DNA from: Synechococcaceae cyanobacterium
GTDB taxonomy: Bacteria > Cyanobacteriota > Cyanobacteriia > PCC-6307 > Cyanobiaceae
Direction: 5' to 3'
NCBI GenBank assembly: GCA_947378425.1
Contig: CANCJV010000028.1
Coordinates: forward strand, 1 to 53,421
Length of the DNA stretch: 53,421 nt
Under the pieces are notes generated by a model. The model was not told where the DNA came from. It worked only from the letters and a program-made list of their open reading frames with translations, and did not search any database. Shown in pieces: positions 8,165 to 17,077 of this stretch. The translations under genes were made by a program, and so were the position numbers. Each line of letters opens with the position of its first letter. Positions within the stretch are counted from its first letter, which is position 1.

Positions 8165-9058
8165 ATGGAGATCGCTGAAATGCGCAGGCGCAACGGCCAG
8201 GATGGGTCGGGAGGTCGGGCCTCCCTCCCGTTTCGTCCCCCGCTGCTCTTGGTTCCCAGTTCCGCCGATACCGCCCCGGGCGCCGCCGTGGCCCAGATGG
8301 AGAAGCTCACGGTGCGCTGGGGCAGCAAGCCGCCGGTGCTCGAGTCGGTCGATCTGGAGCTGTTTGCCGGCGAGCGCCTGGTGGTGATCGGCCCTTCCGG
8401 GGCCGGCAAGTCGACGATCCTGCGGCTGCTCTCCGGCCTGCTGCTGCCCTCGGCCGGCCGTCTGCGCATCCACGGGGACGAGCAGACCTACCTGCGCCTC
8501 GATCAGCGCCATCCCCCCGACGTGCGCCTGGTGTTCCAGAACCCGGCTCTGCTGGCCTCGCTGACGGTGCGGGAGAACGTCGGCTTTCTGCTCTATCGCT
8601 TCAGCCGCCTCAGTGATCGGGAGATTCGCGAGCGGGTGAGCCTGGCCCTGGAGGCCGTGGGGCTGGTGGGGATCGATGAGCTGCTGCCCGGCGAACTCAG
8701 CGGTGGCATGCAGAAGCGGGTCAGCTTCGCCCGGGCCCTGATCGATGATCCCGGCGCCGCCGGCGGTCGCGTGCCCCTGCTGTTGTTCGACGAGCCCACG
8801 GCCGGCCTCGATCCGGTGGCCTGCACCCGAGTGGAGGATCTGATCGTGCGCTCCACCGAGCTCACCAATGCCTCCTCGGTGGTGGTGAGCCACGTGATCA
8901 GCACGATCGAGCGCTGTGCCGAGCGGGTGATGCTCCTGTACGACGGCCATTTCCGCTGGAATGGCAGCCTCGAGGAGTTCCGGCTCACCACCAATCCCTA
9001 CGTGGTGCAGTTCCGGAGCGGTAGTCTGCGCGGACCCATGCAGCCGGCGGAGCTCTGA
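8165..9058 (+). CDS. mlaF: Mla-type ABC transporter ATP-binding protein
   Basis: 297 residues; GGGGGA sits upstream of ATG 8165 (ATG 8180 is an alternative). Complete ABC ATPase: Walker A GPSGAGKST, Q-loop VFQNPAL, signature LSGGMQKR, Walker B LLLFDEPTAGLD and switch His VVSH. The short REN/GFLLYR region and the following MCE-domain gene identify it as the MlaF/Ttg2A-like ATPase that powers phospholipid transport between inner and outer membranes. The N-terminal 40 residues before the ABC core are not conserved. It is followed by the MCE protein after 4 bp. The permease (MlaE) is not in this window. Confidence 0.88.
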   Translation: MEIAEMRRRNGQDGSGGRASLPFRPPLLLVPSSADTAPGAAVAQMEKLTVRWGSKPPVLESVDLELFAGERLVVIGPSGAGKSTILRLLSGLLLPSAGRLRIHGDEQTYLRLDQRHPPDVRLVFQNPALLASLTVRENVGFLLYRFSRLSDREIRERVSLALEAVGLVGIDELLPGELSGGMQKRVSFARALIDDPGAAGGRVPLLLFDEPTAGLDPVACTRVEDLIVRSTELTNASSVVVSHVISTIERCAERVMLLYDGHFRWNGSLEEFRLTTNPYVVQFRSGSLRGPMQPAEL

Positions 9059-9062
9059 GCCC

Positions 9063-10079
9063 ATGCGCCGCAGTGTCCGCGAGGCTCTGGTCGGATTTTC
9101 ATTGCTCGCTGCCGCAGGCAGCGCTTTCACCTTCTGGCTCTGGCTCAAGGGGGTGTCCCTGAGCCAGAGGACCTGGATCATGCATGTCAGCTTTGCCGAT
9201 GCGGCGGGCCTGGCGGACCGCTCACCGGTGGTCTATCGCGGAGTGCTGGTCGGCAATGTCCGCAGGATCAAGGTCACGGACAAGGCGGTGCTGGCCGATC
9301 TGGAGATCAGTGATTCGAGCCTGCGGCTTCCGAGGCCGGTCGTGGCCAGGGTCGGGGCGGGCTCCCTGCTCGGCGGTGACGCCCAGGTGTCGCTGATGAC
9401 CGGCGGCCAGCCCCTGCCCGCCAACACCCCTTCGCCGCGGGATCCCCACTGCAACAACAGCCGCATGGTCTGCCAGAACGGCCTGGTGCAGGGGGTGGCC
9501 TCGGCCACCCTCAACTCGGTGACCGAAACGGTGCAGAAGATGCTCAATCAGGCCGACAGCGAGAAGCTCGTCGCCAAGCTGGTGGCCGCCACCGTGAGCT
9601 TCCAGTCCACGGCGGATGAGACCAAGAAGCTCACGCTGGACGGTCAGGTGCTGGTGAAGAAGCTGAACCAGTCGCTCACCAACATCGATCCGATTCTCAT
9701 TAACTTCAAGGCCGCCAGCCTCGACACCGCCAAGGCCACCCGGCACATCAACAATCTCACCGCCGCCCTCGACAACCCCAGAACCGTGGCCGATCTGCAG
9801 GCCACCCTCACCAATGCCAAGCAGCTCACCGATCGCTGGAGTGCGGTGGGGGGGGATGTGCGCAAGCTCACCGACGATCCCAAGTTCATGGACGGCATCC
9901 GCAGTGTCTCGGTGGGGCTCGGCAAGTTTTTCGGTGAGCTCTATCCAGCCCAGACCGAGGCCGCCAAAGAGCGGGACGATCGCCATCGCCAGGAGCGGCA
10001 GCAGGCTCATGACCAGCCCCCCTCCAGCCGCTTGGCGCCGCGCTCCAATGGCCCGGCTCCCGGTGGTTCCAATCCTTGA
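9063..10079 (+). CDS. mlaD: MCE-domain (MlaD-like) lipid-binding protein
   Basis: 338 residues from ATG 9063, 4 bp after the ATPase stop. A single N-terminal membrane helix (ALVGFSLLAAAGSAFTFWLW) is followed by an MCE domain (FADAAGLADRSPVVYRGVLVG, then KVTDKAVLADLEI and VGAGSLLGGDAQVSL). A long helical and Ser/Thr/Asn-rich region with repeated spacing (TLTNAKQLTDRW) and a proline-rich tail follow. MCE proteins form hexameric rings that ferry lipids across the periplasm, partnering the ATPase above. Translational coupling is likely. Confidence 0.88.
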   Translation: MRRSVREALVGFSLLAAAGSAFTFWLWLKGVSLSQRTWIMHVSFADAAGLADRSPVVYRGVLVGNVRRIKVTDKAVLADLEISDSSLRLPRPVVARVGAGSLLGGDAQVSLMTGGQPLPANTPSPRDPHCNNSRMVCQNGLVQGVASATLNSVTETVQKMLNQADSEKLVAKLVAATVSFQSTADETKKLTLDGQVLVKKLNQSLTNIDPILINFKAASLDTAKATRHINNLTAALDNPRTVADLQATLTNAKQLTDRWSAVGGDVRKLTDDPKFMDGIRSVSVGLGKFFGELYPAQTEAAKERDDRHRQERQQAHDQPPSSRLAPRSNGPAPGGSNP

Positions 10080-10262
10080 TTGAGCTGGTCGGGCTGCATC
10101 AGCATGGGGCCGTTGGCCAGGTGTTTCTTTAGGGCTCTGGGCTGGGAGTGTCCTGGTTGGGCCCGGCCCCTCTTTGGATGAGCCTGGCTGCGTCGACTGG
10201 GGGCGCGTGATGCCTCCTCATCGGTGGACTGCAACAATGCAGGCCAAGGCGGAACGGCGTTG

Positions 10263-11162
10263 ATGCAGGCGAAAACCATCGGAGGCTCTCCCAGTTACCC
10301 GCTTCCGTTGACCAGGTCCCCCTATCGACCGGAGATCGACGGCCTGCGGGCGTTGGCGTTGGTGGCGGTGATCATCAATCACTTCAAGAAGGACCTGCTG
10401 CCCAGCGGCTATCTGGGCGTGGATATCTTTTTGTGATCTCCGGCTCTGTGATTTGGTCATGCCAATCGAAGGGTACTGGTGATTGGCAACTCGTTTTCCA
10501 CGGCCTTTGCCCATGCATTTGACAGGCTGGTGAGCCGTGATCACTGCGCTGTGACAATCACGTCATCCTGGGGCGCTTCACCGGTCAGAGAAATTCCAAG
10601 CCGCGGAGCATGGGACAAGGCAAACAATTGCTACTGGTCAAAGACAGTCCTAAGTCTTGCCGGAGAGCTCAGAAAAGGCGACTGGATCTTCCTGATCAGC
10701 GATGTGGCCGACTATCCCCCTAAGGAACAATCCGATGAAAGCAGGAAGACATTGGCAACTCTCAAGGATGGACTTCAGCGCCTGGCGACTGACTTCTCCG
10801 GGAGTGGTATTCGTGTCGCAGTCCTGCATGGCAATCCATTCGCGAGGGAGGCGAACTGCAAGCCCTTGAATGCCGTCAAGCAATGGTTCCAAATCTCGAG
10901 CAACGAATGCAGTCTTCCCGATCGCTCGGAATCCCTGCTTAGACGAAAGCCCCTTGACGACATACTTTTACAACTTGAAGGCCAAGATTGTATCAGGGTA
11001 GTCGACTTGTTTTCTGTTTTTTGCCCTTGCGACGAGTGTACGTGCAGCGCCGCCAACGGGAGCATTCTTTGCCGAGGCGAATTCTCTCACCCTTCAGTTG
11101 AAGCGGCTAAGTCGGCCTCTGATGCTCTCCGAAAGGTCCTTGCTGTTCGCCGGCACGGCTAG
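10263..11162 (+). pseudogene. Acyltransferase-3/SGNH O-acetyltransferase remnant
   Basis: The N-terminus is that of an OafA/YrhL-type membrane acyltransferase: YRPEIDGLRALALVAVIINH then SGYLGVDIF. The frame then stops (TGA 10434) where the family normally reads FFVISGF; one missing T in the run at about 10428-10432 would explain it. Only a few bases later a typical C-terminal SGNH hydrolase domain starts (RRVLVIGNSFSTAF at about 10467) and runs to 11162, ending with the DLF...C...SHPS type block. The roughly 300-residue multi-helix acyltransferase core is gone. Thus both ends of one long gene remain, joined by a large deletion plus a frameshift. The SGNH piece (10479-11162, 227 residues from a GTG) is still open and could be expressed, but lacks its membrane partner domain. 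Confidence 0.78.
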
Positions 11163-12703
11163 TTTTTGTCCGGGAACTCATGGTGCCAGGATTGGTGCTT
11201 CTCTGTCCTTTGTCCCCCATTCAACCCCCGCTCCGCCTCCTCGGCCAGCACGGTGCACCAGTGATCCACCTGCTGCTGCTCCGCCGCCTCCACCATCACC
11301 CGCAGTAACGGTTCGGTGCCGCTGGCGCGCACCAGCACCCGGCCGGATCCGGCCATGGCGGCTTCGGCCTGCTCGACGGCCTGGCGCAGGGATTCGCACT
11401 GGTGCCACTGGGTGCGCTTCTGGCGATCGGGCACGGTGATGTTGACCAGCTTCTGGGGATAGGAGGTCCAGCTGTCCTCCATCCAGCCGGCCAGATCCTG
11501 GCCGCGGCTGTGCACCAAGGTGGCCACCTGCAGGGCCGTGAGCAGTCCATCGCCGCTCATGCCGTGTTCGGCCGAGAGGATGTGTCCCGACTGTTCGCCG
11601 CCCAGGCTTGCCCCCAGCTCCTGCATCGCCGCATGCACGTATTGATCACCCACGGCGGTGCGCTCCAGCACACCGCCGCAGTCCGTCCAGGCCCGCTCGA
11701 AACCGAGATTGGACATCACCGTGGCGACGATGCGGTTGCCCGGCAGCGCTCCGGCCTGCTTCAGGGCTGAACCCCAGAGATAGAGAATCTGATCGCCATC
11801 GACGATGCGGCCGCGGCCATCCACCGCCAGCACGCGATCGGCATCGCCATCGAAGGCGAAGCCCAATGCCGCCTGGTGCTCCAGCACCGCCTGGCGCAGG
11901 GGCTCCAGATGGGTGCTGCCGCAGCCCTGATTGATGCGGGCTCCATCGGGTTGGCCGTGCAGCACGGTGAGATCGGCCCCCAGCTCCCGGAACACCGCTT
12001 CGCCGCAGGCTGTGGCCGACCCCCAGCAGAGGTCGAGCACCACCTTCACCCCATCAAGCCGGCGGCCCTGCGTGCTCTCCAGCAGTGAATCGCGATAGGC
12101 CTCCAGCAGATCGGGGCGCTGGTGGGCCGTGCCCTGGCCGTGGAAGGGGGGCGCCTGAGCCTCGCCCCGCAGCCCGGCCTCAATCGCTTGCTGCTGCTGT
12201 CGCTGCAACTTGGCGCCGCAGGCCCCGAACACCTTGATGCCGTTGTCGTGGGGGGGATTGTGGCTGGCGGAGACCATCAGGCCACCGGCAGCTCCCAGAC
12301 GCCGGATCGTGCCCGGGATCGCCGGTGTGGGGCACAGGCCGAGCTGCCAGACCTCGCGACCGGCGGCCGTGAGCCCGGCCGTCAGGGCCGCCACCAGCAT
12401 CGGCCCGCTGCTGCGTGAGTCCGTGCCGATCAGCACCGGCCCTGCCGCCGGCAGCACCAGACCGCACCAGTAGCCCACCTGCAGGGCCAGGGCCGGGGTC
12501 ACCGCCGTGCCGACGCGGCCGCGGATGCCATCGGTGCCGAAGCCGGTCAAGCCCGCTCCGAGGCTGGCTCCGAGCGGCGAGGGGGCCGGTGCCTCGCTGC
12601 TGCTCTGGAGATCAGCGCTGGCGTCGACAGGCTCGTGGATTGTCCTGTGCAGCTGGCTGCTGCCGCTGCTGCTACTTCCCCCGTCGCGGCCCTTGCTCAT
12701 CAT
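11159..12703 (-). CDS. glmM: Phosphoglucosamine mutase
   Basis: 514 residues. It interconverts glucosamine-6-phosphate and glucosamine-1-phosphate on the way to UDP-GlcNAc for peptidoglycan. FGTDGIRGRVG marks the N-terminal domain, the phosphoserine loop is VSASHNPPHDNGIK, the metal loop is FDGDADRVL, and the C-terminal phosphate-binding loop is VRASGTEPLLRVM. GGEQSGHI is the sugar-binding loop. An N-terminal Ser/Ala-rich extension of about 50 residues precedes the domain, so a later start is possible. The two ATGs at 12703 and 12700 are equivalent candidates. Its 3' end overlaps the acyltransferase remnant convergently by 4 bp. Confidence 0.95.
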   Translation of the reverse strand: MMSKGRDGGSSSSGSSQLHRTIHEPVDASADLQSSSEAPAPSPLGASLGAGLTGFGTDGIRGRVGTAVTPALALQVGYWCGLVLPAAGPVLIGTDSRSSGPMLVAALTAGLTAAGREVWQLGLCPTPAIPGTIRRLGAAGGLMVSASHNPPHDNGIKVFGACGAKLQRQQQQAIEAGLRGEAQAPPFHGQGTAHQRPDLLEAYRDSLLESTQGRRLDGVKVVLDLCWGSATACGEAVFRELGADLTVLHGQPDGARINQGCGSTHLEPLRQAVLEHQAALGFAFDGDADRVLAVDGRGRIVDGDQILYLWGSALKQAGALPGNRIVATVMSNLGFERAWTDCGGVLERTAVGDQYVHAAMQELGASLGGEQSGHILSAEHGMSGDGLLTALQVATLVHSRGQDLAGWMEDSWTSYPQKLVNITVPDRQKRTQWHQCESLRQAVEQAEAAMAGSGRVLVRASGTEPLLRVMVEAAEQQQVDHWCTVLAEEAERGLNGGQRTEKHQSWHHEFPDKN

Positions 12704-12908
12704 CCGTCTTGATCCGACGATCGTGGCTGAAGGCTACGTGGAGTGATTCCAGGGCCCTTGCTTCACGCTGCTGGTGCGTCCCCCACCCCCAAGCTGGCGG
12801 TGCGACTGAACGGCAGGCAATATCAATAAGAATAACAAAGTGACGCTCGCCTATATTGCCGCACTCTTCGCTGTTAAATTTATCCCGTAATGTTTTGAGC
12901 GGCGTCTT

Positions 12909-13355
12909 GTGGGCAGGCGACAATTGATGCTTCTTGGTTTCGCCTTGGCGCTTTCCGGGGCCACGCTTGCTGGGGCTCCGGCCAGTGCTGGTGATCAATG
13001 CTCGCTAGCAACCATGAAGGGCGATTACTTGTATGCCCAGGATGGCATCATTTCAGGCAAGTCGGCCGATAAAAACCGGCTTTTTGCGCAGGCCGGTCGA
13101 GAGCATTTTGATGGCAGCGGTGGCATGTCTGGTGTGTACTCCGGCAACTTTAATGGCACTATCGTTCGTGGGAGCTATTCAGGCACCTATGCCATGAAGG
13201 CGGATTGCTCGGGGAGTGTGACATTTACGGATAATCTCAAGCAGGTTTCCCATTACGACGTCTATGCCACGCACGGTGGCGACGAATTTGTGTTTGTCCA
13301 GACCGATTCGAGTTCTGTGACGGCCGCCTATGAGCGGCGCAGGGTTGCCCCCTAG
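12909..13355 (+). CDS. Small secreted protein of unknown function
   Basis: 148 residues from GTG 12909 with a signal peptide (basic MGRRQ, then hydrophobic LMLLGFALALSGATLAG, and cleavage near ASAGD). The mature part resembles small secreted bacterial beta-rich proteins with C...LKGxYxY, FDGxGxxSGVYSGNFNG, GSYSGTYAMKADCSGSVTF and a C-terminal VQTD motif; the two Cys may form a disulphide. The function is unknown. A clearly AT-rich leader (about 12820-12895) upstream differs from surrounding DNA and probably holds its promoter. It is divergent from glmM. Confidence 0.75.
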   Translation: MGRRQLMLLGFALALSGATLAGAPASAGDQCSLATMKGDYLYAQDGIISGKSADKNRLFAQAGREHFDGSGGMSGVYSGNFNGTIVRGSYSGTYAMKADCSGSVTFTDNLKQVSHYDVYATHGGDEFVFVQTDSSSVTAAYERRRVAP

Positions 13356-13513
13356 TCCAGGGCTGTCTCAAAGTCCGCCACAGACGCGCCTGTCAGGGGT
13401 GTCTGCATGGCTTGAGGTCGGCGCCCTCGCCTCCTGCTTGTGTTCGATACCGCTGCTGCAACCGAACCTGACCTGATCAGCCACCTGAAGGCTCTGCGCG
13501 CTTTGTCCCCCAG

Positions 13514-13930
13514 GTGGCCCTGCGCGTCCGGGAGCTGGGGGTGGCCATCGCCCAGATCTCCGATGACGACGGAGCCTCCCATGGGCGATCGGCACGCAAG
13601 GGCCGGCTGACCAGGCTGGATCTGGCGGGCGTGCTGATCCAGGCGGATGGCAAGCCGTTGCGACAACTCCACCGGTTCATCTCCACCCTGCGCACAAGCC
13701 TGAAAGCGTTGCTCCGCCTGGAGAGGCCGCCTTGGGCCTTTTCGAACGCATGGCACTGGGTTCGTGATGTGAAGCTCGGCGAGGATGCCCACTGCTGCAG
13801 CGAACGCAACGGCGTCCAGGTGCTGGCGCTCCTGCGCACCCTGGCTTTGAGCCTACTGGGCAGCAACGGTTTTCGTTTGATCCGGGAGGCACCAATTGCT
13901 GTGAGTCACGACATCACCCGGCCACTCGGC
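13514..13930 (+). pseudogene. Degraded DDE transposase (ISAs1-like)
   Basis: The forward frame contains LAGVLIQADGKPLRQL, resembling the central GVLIQADALH segment of ISAs1-type transposases, and then HWVRDVKLGEDAHC, VLALLRTLALSLLGSNGFR and AVSHDITRPLGW, which match the C-terminal block of the same family. Intervening catalytic residues and the N-terminal part are missing or scrambled, and no inverted repeats are obvious. It is read as a decayed fragment; bases 13360-13513 may hold further eroded pieces. Upstream and downstream codon use is ordinary. Confidence 0.6.
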
Positions 13931-14062
13931 TGGACTGGTGCCTGCGAACGCCGACAGCGCGATCTGGCTTTCCGTCGGCCCGAGGGGGTGTCTCGCCAGG
14001 TGTCGCTGCTGGGACTGCGCCGGTGCCGCCCAACCCTTCCCGGCGACCACCGCCGTTGCTGT

Positions 14063-14311
14063 TCAGCGCCAGCGCCTGGGCCAGTACAGGCAGCCCAGCA
14101 GTGAGACCAGGGCCCAGAGCAGCAGCCCTCCCACACACCACCCCGGCAGCCACAGAAACGGCGGCCAGGGCCGCAGCAGGATCGCCAGGCCGGCCAGTGC
14201 CGCCAGCAGCAGGGCCCGGCGCCGCTGCTCCGCCCCGGGCAGGCTGCTGAGCAGGGGCGGCAGGGGCGGCAGCCGGGAGACCAGACGCTGCGGCAGGAAC
14301 GGCAGGGGCAC
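14063..14311 (-). CDS. Small two-helix membrane protein
   Basis: About 82 residues, start uncertain (GTG 14311 chosen; the frame continues upstream). It has the polar start LPQRLVSRLPPLPPLLSSL, a helix (ALLLAALAGLAILL), a Trp/Pro loop, a second helix (WCVGGLLLWALVSLLGCLYW), and ends RRWR. This is a normal layout for small cyanobacterial membrane proteins of unknown role. It diverges from the lytic transglycosylase, whose start is 56 bp away. Codon third positions are strongly G/C as in neighbours, which supports coding. Confidence 0.5.
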   Translation of the reverse strand: MPLPFLPQRLVSRLPPLPPLLSSLPGAEQRRRALLLAALAGLAILLRPWPPFLWLPGWCVGGLLLWALVSLLGCLYWPRRWR

Positions 14312-14366
14312 CGAGGCGGAGCAGGGCGTTGTCCAGAATGCTCGCCGACTGTCCGCCCCAGAGTGA

Positions 14367-16409
14367 TTGACGCGCCTCTCCCTGCTGTTGGCCGTCTCTT
14401 GCCTGGGCACCGGGGCGGCCCTGCTGGGAGGCCGGGCGCTGCTGCAGGCTCTGCCCGCGCCCAGCCCCGACACCCCCGTCACCACTCTTGAGCGGCTCAG
14501 GCGCTGGGCCCCGGATCCGGCGACCAGGCGCGAAGCCAGCCTGCTGTTGGAGCGTCAACCCGAGGCGGCTGAGGATCCTGGCCGGCAGAGCCGCCTGCTG
14601 GCCGGCCAGGGCTGGGGCCCGGATCCCCTGGCCGCGGTGGTGCTCAAGCACCAGGCTCAGAGCGCCGAGGCCCTGGGTCAGCCCGCCCGGGCCCGCAGCC
14701 TGTGGCAGCAGCTGCTGCACCGCTTCCCCAGCGATGCCGCCAGTGCCGATGCCCTCTATGCCCTCGGTCGCCGGAACCCGCGGCTGCGCCAGCAGCTGCT
14801 CCAGCGCTTTCCCGCCCATCCGGCCGCTCTGGCGGCTGCCCTGGAAGCCGGCCCCGCCGCGGCGGCAGCCAGGGCCGGAGCGCTGCACCTGGCCCGCTGG
14901 GGTGCCCGTTGGCCCGGCGCCCAGGCGAAGATCGAAACCAGCTGCAAAGCCGCCCCCCCGCGGCCCAGTGCCGCGCAGCGCAGCCAGCTGGCGGCGGCCC
15001 TGGCCGAGCTGGGCGACCCCGAGGCCTCCCTCGCCTGCCTGGGGAAGGACGCCCAGCTGCCGCCCAGCGGCCAGCTGGCCCTGGCCCGACCCTGGCTGCA
15101 GGGAGATGAAACGCAACAGAACCGGGCCCTGAAGCTCCTGGTGGCGCTGGTGCACCAGTCGCCGGACAGCCCCGAAGCCGAGGAGGCCGTGCGGCTGCTC
15201 AGCCAGCAGGAAGGATCCGCCAGTGATGGCGCCCTGGGCCAGTTGCCCGATCGCTGGCTGGCCAGTGCCCCGGTGGCGGCCCACCGGGCCCTGGCGGTGG
15301 CTGGCGGCAGCGAGGCGAAAACGGCCGGCGACAGCCTCGCTGCCCTGCAGGTGCTGCGCCGCTGGCCGGAGGATCCCGCCAGCTGGGATCTTCAATGGGA
15401 TCTCAGCCGCCGCCAGCTCTTGGCTGGCCAGTGGGGCGCGGTGCAGACCCTTCTGCAGGCCATCCCGGCGGAGCGACTGCCGCCTCCATTGGCGGCCCGG
15501 CAGCGCTTCTGGCTGGGCTATGCGCAGCGCCAGGCCGGTGAGGAAGCCGCGGCTCGGGCCAGCTGGGCAGAGCTGCTGCGGCGCAGCCCCGGCGGTTACT
15601 ACGGCTGGCGAGCGGCGTTGCACCTGGACAAGGGTGAGCTGAAGCGGGAGAGCGGCGCGGCGGGCAGAGAGGCCTCCGCGAGCACCGGCTGGCAGCCCCT
15701 GGCCAGCGGTGATGCCGGCCTCGATCGGCTCTGGCGTCTGGATCAACGCACCGAGGCCTGGGAAAGCTGGCGCCTGCGCCGCGCCAACGTGCCGCCTGAG
15801 CAGAGTCCGGAGCTGCTGGTGGAGGGACGCCTGCGCCAGGGGGTGGGTGATGACTGGACCGGCCTGGCCCAACTCGATCGGGCGGCCCTGCGGCTGAAAG
15901 CCGACCAATGCCGGCTGCTGCCCCAGCTGGAGCGCAGCCTCCATCCGCCCCGCTTTGCGGCGATCTTCCGCCGGGCCGGTCGCCAGCAGAACCTTTCCAT
16001 GGCCCTGCTTCAGGGGCTGACCAAACAGGAATCGCGCTTCACCCCGGCCGTGCGTTCGGCGGCGGGGGCCGTGGGTCTGATGCAGCTGATGCCCGACACC
16101 GCCTCCGAGCTGGCGGGACAACCCGTGAGCCCGGCGGAGTTGGTCGATCCCGCGCGCAATGTGGAGCTCGGCAGTCGCTATCTGCGGCGTCTGCTGCGGC
16201 AATGGCAGGAGGAGCCCATCCTGGCCGTCGCCAGCTACAACGCCGGTCCGGGAGCGGTGCAGCACTGGCGACCGGATCAGCTCCAACTCGCCCCCGAACT
16301 CTGGGTGGAAGCGATTCCCTATCCGGAAACGCGCCTCTATGTGAAGAAAGTGCTCGGCAATGCCTGGAGTTATCAGCAGCAGGAGCAGGGAATCGAGCCG
16401 AGCTGTTAG
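14367..16409 (+). CDS. Soluble lytic murein transglycosylase (SLT domain)
   Basis: 680 residues from a TTG at 14367, with a hydrophobic N-terminal signal segment (LSLLLAVSCLGTGAALLGG). A long alpha-helical superhelix region of TPR-like pairs (about 60-520) precedes a C-terminal SLT domain (about 535-660): catalytic Glu in LTKQESRFTPAVRSAAG, then AVGLMQLMPDTA, ASYNAGPGAVQHW and PYPETRLYVKKV. It cleaves peptidoglycan glycan strands to form 1,6-anhydro products during wall growth or recycling in the periplasm. The last 4 bases overlap the convergent membrane-protein gene. Confidence 0.92.
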   Translation: MTRLSLLLAVSCLGTGAALLGGRALLQALPAPSPDTPVTTLERLRRWAPDPATRREASLLLERQPEAAEDPGRQSRLLAGQGWGPDPLAAVVLKHQAQSAEALGQPARARSLWQQLLHRFPSDAASADALYALGRRNPRLRQQLLQRFPAHPAALAAALEAGPAAAAARAGALHLARWGARWPGAQAKIETSCKAAPPRPSAAQRSQLAAALAELGDPEASLACLGKDAQLPPSGQLALARPWLQGDETQQNRALKLLVALVHQSPDSPEAEEAVRLLSQQEGSASDGALGQLPDRWLASAPVAAHRALAVAGGSEAKTAGDSLAALQVLRRWPEDPASWDLQWDLSRRQLLAGQWGAVQTLLQAIPAERLPPPLAARQRFWLGYAQRQAGEEAAARASWAELLRRSPGGYYGWRAALHLDKGELKRESGAAGREASASTGWQPLASGDAGLDRLWRLDQRTEAWESWRLRRANVPPEQSPELLVEGRLRQGVGDDWTGLAQLDRAALRLKADQCRLLPQLERSLHPPRFAAIFRRAGRQQNLSMALLQGLTKQESRFTPAVRSAAGAVGLMQLMPDTASELAGQPVSPAELVDPARNVELGSRYLRRLLRQWQEEPILAVASYNAGPGAVQHWRPDQLQLAPELWVEAIPYPETRLYVKKVLGNAWSYQQQEQGIEPSC

Positions 16410-17077
16410 GGGGGCGGCGCCTTCGGAGCCTGGTTACGGAGCCGTTTGATGTGGGGGATCATCCGGTTGAGGGCTTCCTGGTTGTCGCTGGCCCTGCCCA
16501 CCGCTCCTGGCGAATGGGACAGCGAAGCGCGAGCTGGCAGGGGTGACGGGCTGGTTGCCGCCGGAGCCGGGTTGCCGCCCGTCTGGGGGTGGGGTGACAG
16601 GGGTTGAAAGCGGGCTTCCAGGGTGCGTCCCAGCCCAGCCCCACCGAGCACCAGCAGGCTGAGCAGGCCAGCCAGCAGCAGGGGAGATGGCTGCACCCGG
16701 ATGCGTGCCAGATCCAGCCTGGCGAGCAGCACCGAGGAGCCAAGAATCAGCACGTTGGAGAGCACATCCATGTGCAGCAGATAGAGCCCGCCGGTGATCA
16801 CCAGCAACAGGGTGACCACCAGGCTCATCACCCGGCTGGCGGCCATCAGGCTCGAAACCTGGCGCAGCAGCAGATCGGGCATCGTGCAGGCCACCACCAC
16901 CACCAGGGCCTGCAGGCATTCCGCCGACCAGATCAGGGTGCCCAGGGAGGCCAGCTTGCTGGCCTCGTCCGTGATCGGCCGGCTCCAATGCATGCCGAGA
17001 TAGGTGCTGATCGCGAACAGCAGCAGCAGCATCGGGGCCTGCACGGGCAGGATCGTCAGGCGCAGAAGGGATTTCAT
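16406..17077 (-). CDS. Integral membrane protein, partner of NIL-ferredoxin
   Basis: 223 residues from ATG 17077. The start codon overlaps the stop of the upstream NIL-ferredoxin gene (ATGA), so translation is coupled. Four hydrophobic helices are visible: LTILPVQAPMLLLLFAI, ECLQALVVVVACTMP, VMSLVVTLLLVITGGLYLL and LLLAGLLSLLVLGGAG. A low-complexity tail rich in Pro, Ala and Ser follows, ending IPHIKRLRNQAPKAPPP. I do not recognise the family. Coupling to an iron-sulphur protein suggests a membrane anchor or redox partner, which is inference only. Confidence 0.7.
   Translation of the reverse strand: MKSLLRLTILPVQAPMLLLLFAISTYLGMHWSRPITDEASKLASLGTLIWSAECLQALVVVVACTMPDLLLRQVSSLMAASRVMSLVVTLLLVITGGLYLLHMDVLSNVLILGSSVLLARLDLARIRVQPSPLLLAGLLSLLVLGGAGLGRTLEARFQPLSPHPQTGGNPAPAATSPSPLPARASLSHSPGAVGRASDNQEALNRMIPHIKRLRNQAPKAPPP

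Noticed and set aside
10007-10279. Minus-strand frame overlapping the end of the MCE gene
   Set aside because: Most of it is antisense to the MCE protein tail and the pseudogene start; no conserved features.
13914-16286. Very long minus-strand open frame antisense to the lytic transglycosylase
   Set aside because: The plus strand codes a full SLT enzyme with catalytic motifs; the antisense frame is Gln/Gly/Ala-rich with no motifs and arises from high GC.
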